From the NCBI RefSeq assembly GCF_051020765.1, contig NC_134934.1, positions 3,968,001-4,032,000 on the forward strand: a stretch of DNA of 64,000 nt. The letters are read 5' to 3'. The notes beneath the pieces were generated by a model, which was not told the origin of the DNA, ran no database searches, and saw only the letters and a list, made by a program, of their open reading frames with translations. The translations under genes and the position numbers were made by a program. Source of the DNA: Lasioglossum baleicum. Taxonomy: Eukaryota; Arthropoda; Insecta; Hymenoptera; Halictidae. This document shows positions 34,292-47,500 of the stretch, piece by piece. The stretch's first letter is position 1, and each line of letters begins with the position of its first letter.

Positions 34292-37200
34292 TGTACAACA
34301 ATAATTCCGATAGAGAAACTAACTTTTAAAACGTATATTAGAGTGGGTCCAAAGGATCCTGGGTCGGCCGCGTACATCGTCAGCCAACCTGTCCAGCGAT
34401 TAACAGATTCCAATTTATCAACTTTCCAACTTCTCTTACAATCTAATCTCACACTTGCTTCTACAGTATCGCGAATGCAAGAAGTCGTGGAACTCGGATG
34501 CACTCGGAAACAGGCTAACGGGTCTAGTCTCTGTTCGCGGGTAATCGTCTGTGTGTCTCGTCCGTCCGAGTTCGAATCAGCCGGTATCCAATTTACGTCG
34601 TCGTATTAACAGGACACGTAATCGTCGCTGTGGCGGACAAGGAGCCGTCGCGTTTCTCTCGAGCCTGTAGAACGACGACGACAACGACGTAGCTGGTAGC
34701 TGGAGAGTGACGCGATTCGGTTAGCAGCACGGTCCAGTTGGCTCGATTTAATCGTTCTTGGGGAAGACGGTTCTCGCGACTCGTTTCCCGGACAGCGGGT
34801 AGCGACTTTCACTCGGGCTCATTGGCGGGCCAAGTTGACGAGGTTAGAGCAGGAAATAGAAGGCAGATATTAACTCGCGGCGAGTGTTTGCACTACTAAA
34901 TTGAAAGCTGTAACTCTTTGGGGTGTCTCTCCGAGCGGCGCCTCCACTCCTCCCTCTTTCGCTCTCTTCTGCCGCCTCGAGCCCTCTTTCATTTCCTTGT
35001 CGCACTTCTTCGGTCGACTTGCCGTGACGAGGCGTAAAGAGAGCAGAGAGATGGAAGAAGGCAGAGAGAGTGAGAGACATAGAGAAAAAGAGAGGTACAC
35101 GGAGAAGGGAGGTTCGAAAGCACAGAGACCCGCGGCGAAGGAGGACGAAGACGCCGGCCGACGTCGACGTCGACGGTCGACGCAGGGCTACAAAGTTTAT
35201 TTTAAGGTCGACACTAAAAGGGGCCAAATGAAAAACCGGATGGAGGGGTGGGCCGCCGCCGCGCAACCTCCCGTTCTGCAATTACCGCGAGCGAAACGTT
35301 TGCCGTCTTCTCTCGCAAACAGTCCAGCCCAGGCCACCGAAAGAGAACGGACCACGATCGCGCACACTGCAAGCTATGAAATTGAGCTGGCTTCTACTCT
35401 CCGTTCGTCCCTTTGACGAGCAATTTGTTTGAGTGACGCTCAACGACGACGTCCAGGGACGGAACAGTAGTTCCGACAGTTTCTAGTTTTCCGACGCTGT
35501 AAAAGGATTGCGACACACGCCCCTGCAGGACGGACTTCTGACTTCTGTGTGTCTTGATCTGGAAGATGATCGCTGATGACCGGAGAGAGTGTTTATTCGC
35601 GAAGTTCGCTCTCGCGAGACTAACCGAGGTTTTTTCGTTCGAGACGTTCGACCTCGGTGAGCGCCATTGTTTTCGCACGCTGTGTAGATAGACAGGACCA
35701 TCTTCGATCCGTCACTCGTTTCTCAACTATAGTCAAGTCACGACAAGATAATTCTTTCTAGCCTTTCATTTGATCACTTACAACGTGTATGGATTATTTA
35801 AGTGACACCGAACGATTCTATTTAAACGCAAATGATAATTCATCGAAGGGCTGCATGATAAATTAAATGCACTTGGCACCATTGATTCAGCTAAGTGAGC
35901 AAGTCTATTCTCGACGGAGAGAAAGAGTGAAGCGCAACAAGATCAATTATCGACTGAACAGCGAAAATAAATAAGCGAACACAGCTTGGCGGCCGACTGT
36001 GAAGCGAATTCCGAACGGTTCGACGGAATAACCATGCAGACGGCAGTCGAGCGATAGGATCGGTCGGCTCGCGAGTCAAATAACAAATAACGAGGGGCTT
36101 CTGGTGTTCGGGGATGCGTGAGAACTCGTAATCACCGTCTATTCACTTAAGATAGCCAGTCGATTCACGAACCCGATACCGCGGAGCCACGTAACCAACA
36201 TACGTAAGCGAGTACCGGCTCCCGGTGAATACGCCGAATCAAGCTCTGGCTGCTCCAGACGCCCCAATATTTTAGAAATGAAGTCTTAACCCGTTTAACG
36301 TCCAAAAGTCCTGCTAGATTATTGCTGCCAGCGATACTAGATCGCCGACGAGATATTCTATAACTAGATTTTCGTTACCATACCGAATGTAGAAAAGTGT
36401 TACGATGATCTTAGAATCCTTTATGCGACCACTTCTGAGCAGCGTCCGACGATAAAATTATTCTGAAAATTGTCACGTCTCCATGAGAAGAAATATAATC
36501 AGAAGGTTCGCTTCACAAATTGGCCTGAACGGTGCAAAAGGATTCAGTTCGTCCGTGCAGCACAATTTCGTCACAGCCGGTGAAATCTCGTCAAGGATTC
36601 GGTCGTGCAGGCGCCATTAGATATGGGACAGCTCGGAAGTAAACATTACGCGTATCCTTGCGCATCATGTTCGAGTTTCATGCATGCCAAGGACAATGCG
36701 GCAGGTCGTCGCGAATTTTCGAGTCCCCATTCAATTGTGTATTACTGATGGATTACGAATAATCGGTGAACGCAACGCGAATCAGTAGAATAAGTATGAG
36801 TTGGTCCGGCTTGCGACGCAGGGTCAGAAAGGGTTAATCCTTGCGGCAGGTTTCGATCCCGATTCATTGCGGCGCGCTCATTCATTCTTGCTCTCGCTTT
36901 CACTCACCTTCGCTCGCTCGATCATTCAATCATACTTCCTTTCTCTTTCCCTCTCCGTGCGATCGCGTTTACAGCCGTTCCAGCGCAACGGCCGCAGCCG
37001 GGTGCTCGCTCGCTCGCACTTTTATTACAGAGCAGTCTTTACACGATTTCCATGGGAGAGCCCCGTGTCTCGATCGCTCGTAAAACCCGCTCGGGGATTT
37101 TTCGAATACACATATCCGGAACGATTTTCTCGCACGATGTCGACGTCGACGTACAATATCGGCGCGATTATTAGAAGACACTCGACCGGTTAGGGGCTCG

Positions 37201-37798
37201 TTCGAAGCCCGGGTCACGGCGTCGTAAAACCGAGCTTCCCAAACCGAAAGTTTCCCACCAGCGGGAAAACGGGTCGCGAAAAGTTTCGCAAAGTCCAGCA
37301 GGATCGGGACCATTGGCCGATCGACCAACTTTTCCCGGGGCCAGGAATTTCCTGGCCGCTCACGTCGAACGATTCCGCGCGCGATTTATATTCCGCTGCT
37401 TCGCAGGACAATTGAAACTTCCCTCCGGCCCGGCCAACTTCCACCGAACAAGTATCTCTTTGATTCCGTGAAACGCTGCCGGCGGCCCTGCGTTCCGCTC
37501 GCGGAAACAAACCGTGCTCGCTACCCGAAACGAGACGGGGAGACTCGTAATTACACTGCTCCCTCAAACGAACCCACCTCCGCGAAAATTTCACTTGCGT
37601 TCGTGTTTCGGAAAATACTGCTAGCGTGCGAAATTAAAGGGGCACACTAATTGTTCGTCTACGAAATTTGACCCTTCGCACTCGAAGCATTTTTAACTTC
37701 AACATCTTCGTTTTACGTCATCCTCTTTATGCTTTAAAATCAGGTCAGAATCATCGCTGCGCGATTCTTCGTGAAGAAGTTATAATAGTTTAAATATC

Positions 37799-37802
<4 letters not shown>

Positions 37803-37832
<30 letters not shown>
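37803..37832. repeat. (GA)n microsatellite
   Basis: An uninterrupted GA tract of about 14 repeats. Confidence 0.95.
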
Positions 37833-37834
<2 letters not shown>

Positions 37835-38050
37835 TGCTCCTTCAATTTTCCACGTCGGATAATAGTCCCGTATGAAAATTCAGTCCCCGTGGTCTCCAGC
37901 CCGTATTTTACCGGTCATGGTCTGGGTTAGGTTTCTTCGTGCACGCCCTTTCTACCCGCAATTAGCATCCCCGATGTATTCGCGCCACGTATCCGCGGGA
38001 TAGTTTCTTCGCACGCGACTCCAACCGAACACGTTCTATTCTTTTCTTTG

Positions 38051-38082
38051 GTGCGTGCGCGCGCGCGCGCGTGTGTGTGTGC
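38051..38082. repeat. Compound (GC)n(GT)n microsatellite
   Basis: A GC tract passes directly into a GT tract; alternating purine-pyrimidine throughout. Confidence 0.95.
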
Positions 38083-39760
38083 GAATGGCCGGTGAAATTG
38101 CACGGGAAGCAACACGAAGGGACGGATAGAATGAGAAATAGAAACATCTTTGACGGCCGAGGAATGCCAGGCGACTCGCAACGCCAACTTTGTACTGGAA
38201 ATTCGTCTCTTTGCGTTCCCCATCCCCGGTACCCGATCAAACTTGCTAACACTTATCTACGGGGTGCTTGATAACGATCGCGTATACCGGTGATCTACGA
38301 TCCAGACCGAGGAGAATGGAATCTATGCTGGAATTTACGTTCCTCAGATATTTTTATCGACCAGGCGATATATTTCATCGCAGTGACAAATGAATGTTGG
38401 CCGATTAACGAGCGGCGCAACGCCTGTTTTCTACCTGGCTGTTTTAAATATGTGGAGAATCCAGTAGCATGCAAATTTTGTTACAAAAAGATTAAACTCG
38501 GAGTCCGAGACGAATATTTTATCGCGTGGTAATCAGTCAACAATCGTTTGTCCACTCGACAGTGAAAACAGGACTACGAACAGAACATACTAAATATTAA
38601 TTTCCTTCAAACAGAATTAAAATTCTATCGAGTTTGTTATCGATATGCAGGGTGCGTCACAAATAAGTCCCGACGATTTTTCAGCCGTTTCCGATCTGAC
38701 AAAAAGAGTGTTTCGTATGAAAATTAATGTATATCAACCCAACAAAAAATTGGAATTTAGAAAGAATGAATGAAAATTGATCTTCAACAGCACTTCGGAG
38801 TCACCGCGATGTTTCTAAAAAAATGTTGGAATACATATTGAAAGTCGAATGTTTAAAGCATTAATGAGAACGAATAAATATTCCGGAGCCCGGAGTCGTC
38901 GAATTCGATGATTCCTCGGTCCCCCAGAAGTTGCTAGAGGCTTTGACTGACAGTGGTGGACCAGGCGACGAATAGAATCTACAGGAAAGACTTATTACAT
39001 GGGGAGAAGGACGTGGAACGCGTCGGTGTCACGTAATCGGACAAGTGGAGCTCTTTTCAGGCGTCGAAGGCTGCTAGATCGTGGCAGCCTCGCCTCTTGT
39101 AGAATTCGAAGAAGCGGCTGGAGAACGAGGAGGCGGAGGAGGAGGAACAGGAGGAGGAGGAGGTCGCGTTTGCATACAGGGTGTCGAATAAATTTCCTCG
39201 GCGAACCGTGCGTCCGTCTGCCTCGCGCCGCGGAAAGAATCGGATTCATTCTGCCGGGGATCTATCCGGGCATAAATAATACATAACAGGAGATACGGCG
39301 ACGTCGGCTCGCGGAAAAAAAGGGGAGAAACGTCGGGGAAAATGCGAGACCTCAGACAAGTCGATACGAATCCACCGTGAAAACCGCGACGATTCGAGAC
39401 ACCGTGATTTTCCGAGAGAAGTCCTGGCGAGGGCAAATTCGGAGGTATCGAACGATTTTTAACAGACGTTCAGACAATCTTACCGCGTGCCATTCATATT
39501 CGTCCGCGCAAGTCATTCTTCCAGATCGGTTCACTATTTTTTATTCAATTTGTTGCGATCCAAACGTAACGTTCTACGTAAAGAAAATATTTTTAGAAGA
39601 GAATTTGTTCTCTGACGGTATCATCTTCGATCTTTTACGAAAGTCGCAGTCCATAGAATGTTAGAACCATGAAGATTGTTGTTCCATTTATTAATAAAAA
39701 TTCGAAACTCTTCGCCCTCGATTGTCTCCTCTGAGACACCACTAAAAATGTATTATAATT

Positions 39761-39805
39761 AGATTGCCGATCTTTATGCAAAATGTGGAAATTTTGTGCA
39801 TCCCA
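39761..39805 (+). repeat. Dispersed ~58-bp repeat, partial copy 4
   Basis: It contains ATTGCCGATCTTTATGCAAA followed by a diverged TTTTGTGCATCCCA, and keeps only the left half well. Confidence 0.6.
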
Positions 39806-40395
39806 CAACCGAGTCGAGGAAGACGATCATGATGTAGAACTTGGAAATTTCGCGAGCAGATGAGTCGAATTTGGCCGGACGAATTTCACGGCGACCGCAT
39901 AGGAACGGGCAACCGATCGGCGACACTTAATTCTTAATCGTAATAAAATTACGTATTCATAGAAGGTCGGTGTGTTCTTTTTAAGCTCGGCTTCTCACCC
40001 TCGTGTTCGACACACAGCGTTGCGCTGGTAGGCCTAGCTTCGCGTTCCGACCACGTGTACCTTCATAATGCCCGAGCGTATATAGAGGAGGCGGCAGCTA
40101 GTGGTCCCGCAGAGTCCATGAATAAATTTCGAATTAACTTTCGAACGGTTTTCGCGTTATACGAGGCGCGACGGAAGCCCTCTTCAATCCGGCCGGCTCT
40201 CCTTGGAGAGGCTGCCGTTATAATGCAGAGGGTCCCATACCCTTTTCCGGCGCAGCGAAGCTGGAGAAAGAGGACACCGTTCGAAACCAGGACAGACCAA
40301 AATTTCAACTGGTAAAAGAAACCTGAAGCGAGGGAAACACTCCGGCAACATTCGCTGTTCACAAGCATCCCTATTCTGTGGAAGAATAATAAGTG

Positions 40396-40456
40396 GACTG
40401 CGGGACTTGGCAGAAAATAAAAATTGTTTGCATCAGTTGCAGGACGCAGAAACCAA
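40396..40456 (+). repeat. Dispersed ~58-bp repeat, copy 2
   Basis: It contains AAAATAAAAATTGTTTGCAT, CAGTTGCAGGACGCAGAAAC and a preceding GGACTGCGGGACTTGGCAG, where copy 1 has the GCGAATCTTTATGC block. Confidence 0.75.
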
Positions 40457-43400
40457 GTACGTATTTATTCAGTTGGTGGGGATATTCTTGAATTCTATTT
40501 TCAAATAATAATAAGAATTCAGTGTAATTTATGCCAGGTTTTCGGGGCTGCGACTTCATAACTAAAATACTGTGCAACGACATAAATGATTCCAAGAGCA
40601 GAGTTCGAAAGGAGGACAAACGAAAATTTCGAGTCGGAGTGTTTTCGCTGCGGCCCATTGTCGGCGAACGGGCCACGGTCCGCCTCCGAATTAATCGAAG
40701 GCAATTCACGGATGGAATCATCAATAACTCCCGGTCTCGGAATGAGCCGAGCGTCCCCGCAACCGCGCGGCCATAAATCACGGGCATTCAAACTCCGTCC
40801 ACCTCTCTAACAAGCCCCAAATTCTTCTCGTGCTCGAAAAGAGAGCCGGGCCCTTTCTTCGACGATTCAACCACGTGTTCCGAGGACTCTCCGGGAACCG
40901 GGGCACCACGAGAAGAAGATGTTATCGGCGGATAACGGAGAACAGTGCTGTGTTCTTCGCAACAAAGTGCAACGCCGCTTGGTAAGAGGGACTGCAAGGC
41001 TGCACGTGCAATTACTGTTACGTGTATCGGCGATTGAGAGAAGGAGAGATAGAGAGCGAGAGTTAACCGCACAAGGGGACCACACATCGATTCGAGAGAC
41101 CCGAAGTGCCCGCGAGCAAGAACTCGAAGAAAAATTTAGAACGGTGACAGATTGAAGTTTCCAGAGCTAAATTTTTAAGGGAGAATTTGGCGCTGATTTA
41201 ACCCCTCCATTTCTTCCTCCGACGTCACTTGTCTCGAACCTTTCGCAAATCCGATCCATCTAATGGAAATCAAACACTTTCCAAACCTATCCGCAGAGCG
41301 TACACGTCATCGTACCCTAAATCACGATCCGATATCTTCGGCAAACGTTGGCCAGGCGGGTGTCCTCTTTCCGGCCAACAAAGTGTCAGAACATGAGGCA
41401 TCGTTGAAATACAGCTATGGCATATCCATTCGGGACGACTTCAGGCAAACAGTAGTTAACGATGGATGGTTCGGTGGTGGTATGAAGATCGAAAGCTCGC
41501 GAGGACCTAGATCCCTTGTCCCCGAGTAGCCCAGATTCGTAAAGTTGCCGGTGGTCGGAGTTAATGTTCCCGGTCGGCGTTGAACACGGAGGAAACGCGG
41601 TCGCGGGCCGGATTTTATCGGGCTGATTTACGTGTTTCGAGTAGGTATTCAGATTTATACGGCGGAACTCGGCGTTATTGCGGCCGTATATCCTGTCCTG
41701 TGTATCCAGAAGGCCCCTGGACGCCGCCGAGCCGGTGGAGTCCGAGAAGAACGCCGAGAGGAACGTTTCTTTTCATGGGAACGACAATCCGAAAAGTACA
41801 CGATATCGCGCGGAAAAAGATATCGCCTGCTCGTAAAACCGGCGATATTACGGGGACCAAAGAAGGAGAGAAAATTCGACCGTTCGATGCTCGAGGACGC
41901 GTTCTCCTCGTCGAGAGAGCACACACTGCACCCACCCCGAACACCAGAAGCGGAAACAGAACGACCGAGTTCGCGTAAAATCAAACCGCGTCGATACTCC
42001 CGTAAGTCGATAGATTTAAAGCGTAGTAATAATAAAATCCAAGGAATAAGAACAATCATCATCTCCAGTGTTTCATATTTTTGGCCAGGATGCGTCATAG
42101 TTAAGGAAAATGAAAACCAACTTTTTCGATGTGTTTTCTACGAAAGTTATACTTGATTTTTTTCTAATTCTGTGTTTGAATTTACCCTATGTCGTCGTGG
42201 AAATGTTTGGAAATCGACAGAAGGGTTAAATCGTCCATGCTAGGAGAAGCTGCAGGATCGATTGGAGTCTCGTTTCTTCGTTCGAAGAAGGAAACGAAAC
42301 CGTGCGCGTTCGTTCGCAGCCGGCTGGTCAATCGTGGAGGATAAAAATACGCGTTACACTGACGTAACGACGTAACACGAGCGAGCCCCGGCATCGCGAG
42401 GATCGTTATCGATTACGGCGCTCGTTGCGTAACCAAGCACTCTCGCCGGGCCTCCTGTGTACCGTTCGCGTACCCAACTCGAAAGCGATTTTTTCCGTTT
42501 TCGTTCGAACGGAACGCTCCGGATAGATTGCGATTCCCGTCGAATATAATAGCTCCGCGCGCTGCTCGAGTTGCAGTTTGCTTTAGCCGCCGCGCCGCAC
42601 CGCGACTTCCACAGTCTTAAATCTTCGAGCTCGATGGGGTACGCGGAGCCTCCGATCTGAGATAACAAACACATATCGCGGCCAGGACTCGAGGTAGGTC
42701 GGGAATTAGGCGACTGATCTTGTTCCCCCAGCTGAAACCGACCGGTGGAATGTTTGTATCACCGACTACCCTAATCGCGAGGCTTTCAGAGCACGTGGCC
42801 ACGATGCCTATTCGCAGATGGGGAGAAGACAAACTGCAGAGAAACACTAATTTTCTCTGCTTGATCGCTGCTCAATGAGATTTCAATGTTTGCTCGTAAA
42901 AATCTGTAATGCAATTTCAGTTGACAACATTGCAGAATAATGAAATTCGAGTACGAAATATACGAAAGCACAGAGGAGAAGAGAACATTTCTATTCTTAC
43001 CTGTTAGAAAGAAATATCATTCATATTTAGCAGATTTTGTTCGAAATCCTCAAGAGTCTAGTGAATCTAATTAAACGATTAATAAGAATTTTATGCTGGA
43101 CTGTGTTAGGGGAACATGAAGCAAGACTTGGAAAATGCAAATATTGCATGCTTGAGTTTAATGTTCCATGACGTTGTAGAGTACACAAACACGTTTAATG
43201 TAAACGACGCAACGCTTGAAATGTTGTCAAATGACACGCACTGCGTTGAAAAAACCGCAAAGTGGTCCTTGTACTTTGACGAAGGCAAAAATATAGGAAT
43301 AACAAGAGATAAAAAGGGCAACGGATAAAAATAACAAGAGAGTATTTTATTTTATGCAACCCTCTTTGACACCCAACTTTTACTTGAACATTGTTGTCGC

Positions 43401-43560
43401 ACGAAAAATTTTCGACGAGCGATGTAGCAGTGCAGTGTTTAAGCCAATTCAACTGAAAATTTAATCTTCATTTTTTACCACACTATCAGTTTATTACGAA
43501 AATTTTCCTTTAGTACATTTCATCGTTGCACCATTTTGGCACACAAAACATTGCTGCAAG

Positions 43561-43640
43561 AGCTTGAACATCAGTGTTAAAACAACTACCTGAACACCAG
43601 CGTTGAAACAACTAATAGAACATAGAAGAACATAGAAATT
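43561..43640 (+). repeat. Short tandem repeat, ~28-bp unit
   Basis: TGAACATCAGTGTTAAAACA and TGAACACCAGCGTTGAAACA follow one another, each with an AACTA tail, then shorter GAACATAGAA units. Confidence 0.7.
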
Positions 43641-44290
43641 AGAGCAAACACTCGAGTTTCGAACCGGAGGACACATTATTCTCAGCACACTGTTCGCGAA
43701 ATTCTTAAACGAGTTGCAATTCTCCAGGAATCGCGTCGACGCCACAGGTAGCACGAGATTTAGCGCTCTCATCGAGAGGAAAATAAAGGAGTAGATGAAA
43801 GAAGAAAGAACAGGGGAGAATCGCGGACGAACGAGGGAGAGAAGAGAGGACGAGCAAAGAGCCCGCTGTTATTTCTAGACGAAGATTCGGTTTCCGGTCG
43901 CGGCACCAATTTGTATAATTACTGTTTTCTTTGAAAGCATCTCTCCTCCGGTCTCCCTGGTGTCCAGAAAAAGCCTCGCCACCCCTTTCTCCGTCTTAGC
44001 CGGCCGAAAGACGGCTTTGACGGTGCCATGGCACCCGATGTCTCATCTTTTCGCGTAATTCCCCCTCCTCGACACAGTTCCATTATCGTAATTGGTCGAT
44101 GGATCGACACAGGGGCGTGAAACACGAAAATTGATCATCTCGAGAAACGCAGGGAACATTACCTCTCGCCTCGGCCTGTAATAAAGATTTAGCAACATCT
44201 GCTCAATACATACGTGTATGCTTTTAATTGTCCTCAAAGATATTGTAAATCAAATTCTAGAGTACGTTCCCAAACTTCTTTGTCCGATGC

Positions 44291-44428
44291 ACAGTGGAAT
44301 ATTTGCCTCGAAAAGTTGGCCAAAGCACGAATTTTCAAATGTTGCGTACTGTTCTAAACAGTAGAATTTTCAAGAAAGAAATTTCTAAAATAGTCTTGGT
44401 CAACTTTTCGGGGCAAATACTCCACTGT
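44291..44428. mobile_element. 138-bp MITE with 33-bp inverted ends
   Basis: The arms 44291-44323 and 44396-44428 match at 30 of 33 positions (ACAGTGGAATATTTGCCTCG, then AAAAGTTGGCCAA). The core is AT-rich and noncoding. The flanks TCCGATG and TCCGACG may be a decayed target duplication. The ends do not match the hAT or pogo-like elements elsewhere in the window. A related single arm is at 46298-46330. Confidence 0.85.
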
Positions 44429-44784
44429 CCGACGATTATTATGGTTATACAGGCACGTGACGAAGGCTAGCGGAATCCAGCGATCTTCGAAGTTCGAAAA
44501 GAGTAAATAATAGCCAGCTAATGGGTTCAAATGACAGGTTCCCGGGGTTACAAACGATTACCTGCGAACGAGATCGGTCCTCGGTTAAATAATACGAACA
44601 ATTACAGAATGGAACAGCGTAATCTCTGCGCCGAACCCGCGTAGCCGCCATTAAGGGTCATTAATAACCATTACGAGTGCACTCGAGCATTTCCGACCCA
44701 GGTAAAGAAGGATGGTAATAACTCGAAACCATTAGACTACGCAAGTCGATTAGACAATGAAGCTGAACAATGTATAACAGCGAC

Positions 44785-44786
<2 letters not shown>

Positions 44787-44821
<35 letters not shown>
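44787..44821. repeat. (GA)n microsatellite
   Basis: An uninterrupted GA tract of about 17 repeats. Confidence 0.95.
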
Positions 44822-44822
<1 letters not shown>

Positions 44823-46297
44823 CAGGATCGAAAATTAATTCAACGTTGCGCAACCGAGAGTCGAGATGTTGGATATATCGGAAGAATTTCTGCCGATCTG
44901 GGTCTTTGTCAACCGAAAATCTCTCTCTTTCTCTACCACACGTCCTCTCCCCTCACCCCCTGTTCACCAGCCTTGTCTCGACAGGATCGAATTTCAACGC
45001 GCGCACAGGCTAACCCGGGTCCGAGACAAAAATCCCGACTAAGGTTTTCTTATATTCACGTCGTGAATCATCCGCTGGAATTTGAACACGTCTCCCAAGA
45101 TATCTGTCACGTATATGGCTAGCCGTGTAGCAAGCAGACGTTCGATTCGCTAGCCGTCTAGACGAGCACGGCATAATCAACGCGCCCGTTCTTCGCGATC
45201 GACCGTTTTCCTTCTCGAACTTGCTTTCGAATCGTCTCACAATTTAATACGGTTACCTCCTCCTAAATCTCTCGAGTCCGATAACACCGAACGACTAGAC
45301 TGCGAATCTTTAATACAAATTGCTTTCTCTCTTTGATATCTTCAACAAGATGGAAATGGTGTATCGCCATTCTTAAATTCTTTCTACTGTTCCAAGTTTT
45401 ACCCACTTTGATGGCTACACTGTCGATCTTCGTGTAAAATGAAAATTGTATTTTTTCGTTTCACAACTCTAACAACGTCGTAACATTCTGAAATTCTTCT
45501 AATGTCTTTATAAACTTCCACAAGTTCCGGACAGTGACGAAGGAAATATGTACTTTGCCTAAAGATCCGCAGTCTATTGATCGCAAATACATAAAATTGA
45601 TAAATTGATATATTCTGAAAGAACCGTGCGCGCATGCGATACAGGTTTTGGCAGCCCGGTGGCATCGAGTGCCAAAAAAGATAACACAGCCCCGGTTCTC
45701 ACAGAGATTAGATGGCTGGTGGTGGAGGGGCTACAGATTTCCCATAAAGCGGGAACGACGCATCGAATCCGGTGCACGGTCGCGTGAATAAAAAAGAGGA
45801 GAAAACGAGAGAGCCCCTCTCGCATAGACAGGCAGCTGCTCGTGTTCTCTGGCGTAGAGAAGGTTCAATGACCAGAGATAAAACGCGCGGTGGCGTGCCG
45901 TCGTAAAATCGTGGAACCAGAGGCCGGCGCGCGGGTTCGAGAGCGGTTCGAGAGCGGACCGGAAGACGGAAAGCGGACACGGAGGTTCGAGAGGAGCGAC
46001 ATGCTAGCCGCCCCCGGATTCTGAACGGCTCTGTCGGGCCACGGGAAATTAACGCGTTCGATTCTCTCTCCCGACGCCGAGTCGCGTCGGATCGGATCGA
46101 AACAACGAGTTTTCGATGCCGAACCGAGCCGAAATCGAGTTTCACGAACGATCAAGTCCGCCGTGCTCGTAAAAAACACCATGGAAACGCTGATTATCCC
46201 GTCTCCGCAAATTGTTGCGTTTAAACTAGCAGAGAGGAATCGATCGATCACCCGTAACTCGCTTATATCGGTAATTACTTGCCAAACGAAGCGATGT

Positions 46298-46330
46298 ACA
46301 GTGGGGTATTTCACCCGAAAACTCGGAAAA
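46298..46330 (+). repeat. Single diverged arm related to the 44.3-kb MITE
   Basis: ACAGTGGGGTATTTCACCCG followed by AAAACTCGG parallels the MITE arm; no partner arm was found nearby. Confidence 0.5.
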
Positions 46331-46513
46331 AGTCGATTTCAAAATTTTCCGTAAGTCGTACAATTGTTAGTACCCGACGTAATTAAAGGTTCGAAGAGTA
46401 AGGCTTCAGTATTGTTTTTTTTTTATTCACAAATACCTCAGAGTGCGATACAGGTGCACGTAGAATGTGTTATAGCTTCATCATTTGGAACTATTCACTC
46501 TTCTAACTGGCCA

Positions 46514-46571
46514 GCGGATTTTATGCAAAATAAATATTTTCTGCATCGATTGCACGGAGCAGAAGCTACTT
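46514..46571 (+). repeat. Dispersed ~58-bp repeat, copy 3
   Basis: It contains GCGGATTTTATGCAAAATAA, TCTGCATCGATTGCACGGAG and CAGAAGCTAC, aligned with copies 1 and 2 over the full length. Confidence 0.8.
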
Positions 46572-47500
46572 AGGAATTTTTTCATCCTTTAATATAATTT
46601 CAGTAGATTAAGACATTTAAAACTACTACATACATATATTTATTTTTGAAAACTGTATACATTTTGGAGGGTCAATGATGAACAGGAAAACGTAAGTAAA
46701 AGAGACTGGCCATTTTGCGTTGATATTCGTTATCGATGGCATCATCTCTAGTTGGAGCGGCGATTTATGGCGCGAAACGGCGGACAGGACGCAATCTAGT
46801 TAGGAGCAGCTTGTTTCGGTGCGATCGGCGTGGCGTTCGCGGGACGCGGCTAATTATTTAGTTGAACAAACCGCGCGTGTCGCAACGCGCGACAATTCAA
46901 ACGCGGCCGTGATTTATGCAAATCGACCGGAGAGCCCCGGCCCACGTGATTCGAATTTCCTTTTTTCTCCCCCCGCGTGACCGTTTCGCATCGCGTCGGC
47001 TTTCGTAGGATTCGGGGCCGCGTTTACGGTCAATTACAGTCGTTGAACATTGTTTCGTTATAACGTAATGGTCGCCGCTCACGGAGCACGCCCGTGGGCG
47101 ACTATACTACACGCCGCTGCGTTTTGCATAAATTACGCGTATAGTTGTGTCTGGCCTCGCGTGGCCGCGCGGCGTTATTGTCAAAATAATGCGGGAGCAG
47201 GTTGCTGCTGCAGGCTTGATAAAACAAATAGACCCGGCACACGTGAGTTGTATATTTCGACATTCTACCGGGGCTGCCCAATTGTTTCCACCGACCGCGG
47301 AATTAAGCTGAAAAGAAAGGCAGCAAAGCGGGAGAATGTACGCCCGGAGTGCCACTGAAGCGAAACCGGCCCGGTTCGCGCGATCTTAACGAGCGTCGCG
47401 ATAAGTAAGCGAAAATATACTAGGTCATCCCTTTTCATATTGCGCTTTACGTATGTGGTGGTCGGTATTTTGTTTGGGGTGCATTTTTACAGAAACACCC

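Larger units (their letters stand above)
34292..43500. other. Intergenic or 5' intronic DNA
   Basis: No coding exon recognised. It includes GA-rich low complexity at about 35038-35110, microsatellites at 37803-37832 and 38051-38082, and repeat ends with ATGCAGGGTGCGTCAC at about 38646 and TACAGGGTGTCGAATAAA at about 39176. It probably contains the 5' UTR exon(s) of the PLEKHH-like gene, which cannot be placed from sequence alone. A 70-codon plus frame at 43116-43328 reads like protein but has no match I recognise. Confidence 0.4.
44822..47500. other. Noncoding DNA, no gene recognised
   Basis: It contains two pieces of the dispersed ~58-bp repeat (one full, one partial) and a CpG-rich patch at about 46740-47400. 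Frames at 45574-46314 overlap on one strand in different phases, without domain features. Confidence 0.4.

Noticed and set aside
45934..45960. GGGTTCGAGAGCGG as a possible tRNA B box
   Set aside because: No acceptor stem, A box or anticodon arm could be placed around it. Other GTTCGA occurrences also failed; no tRNA is called.
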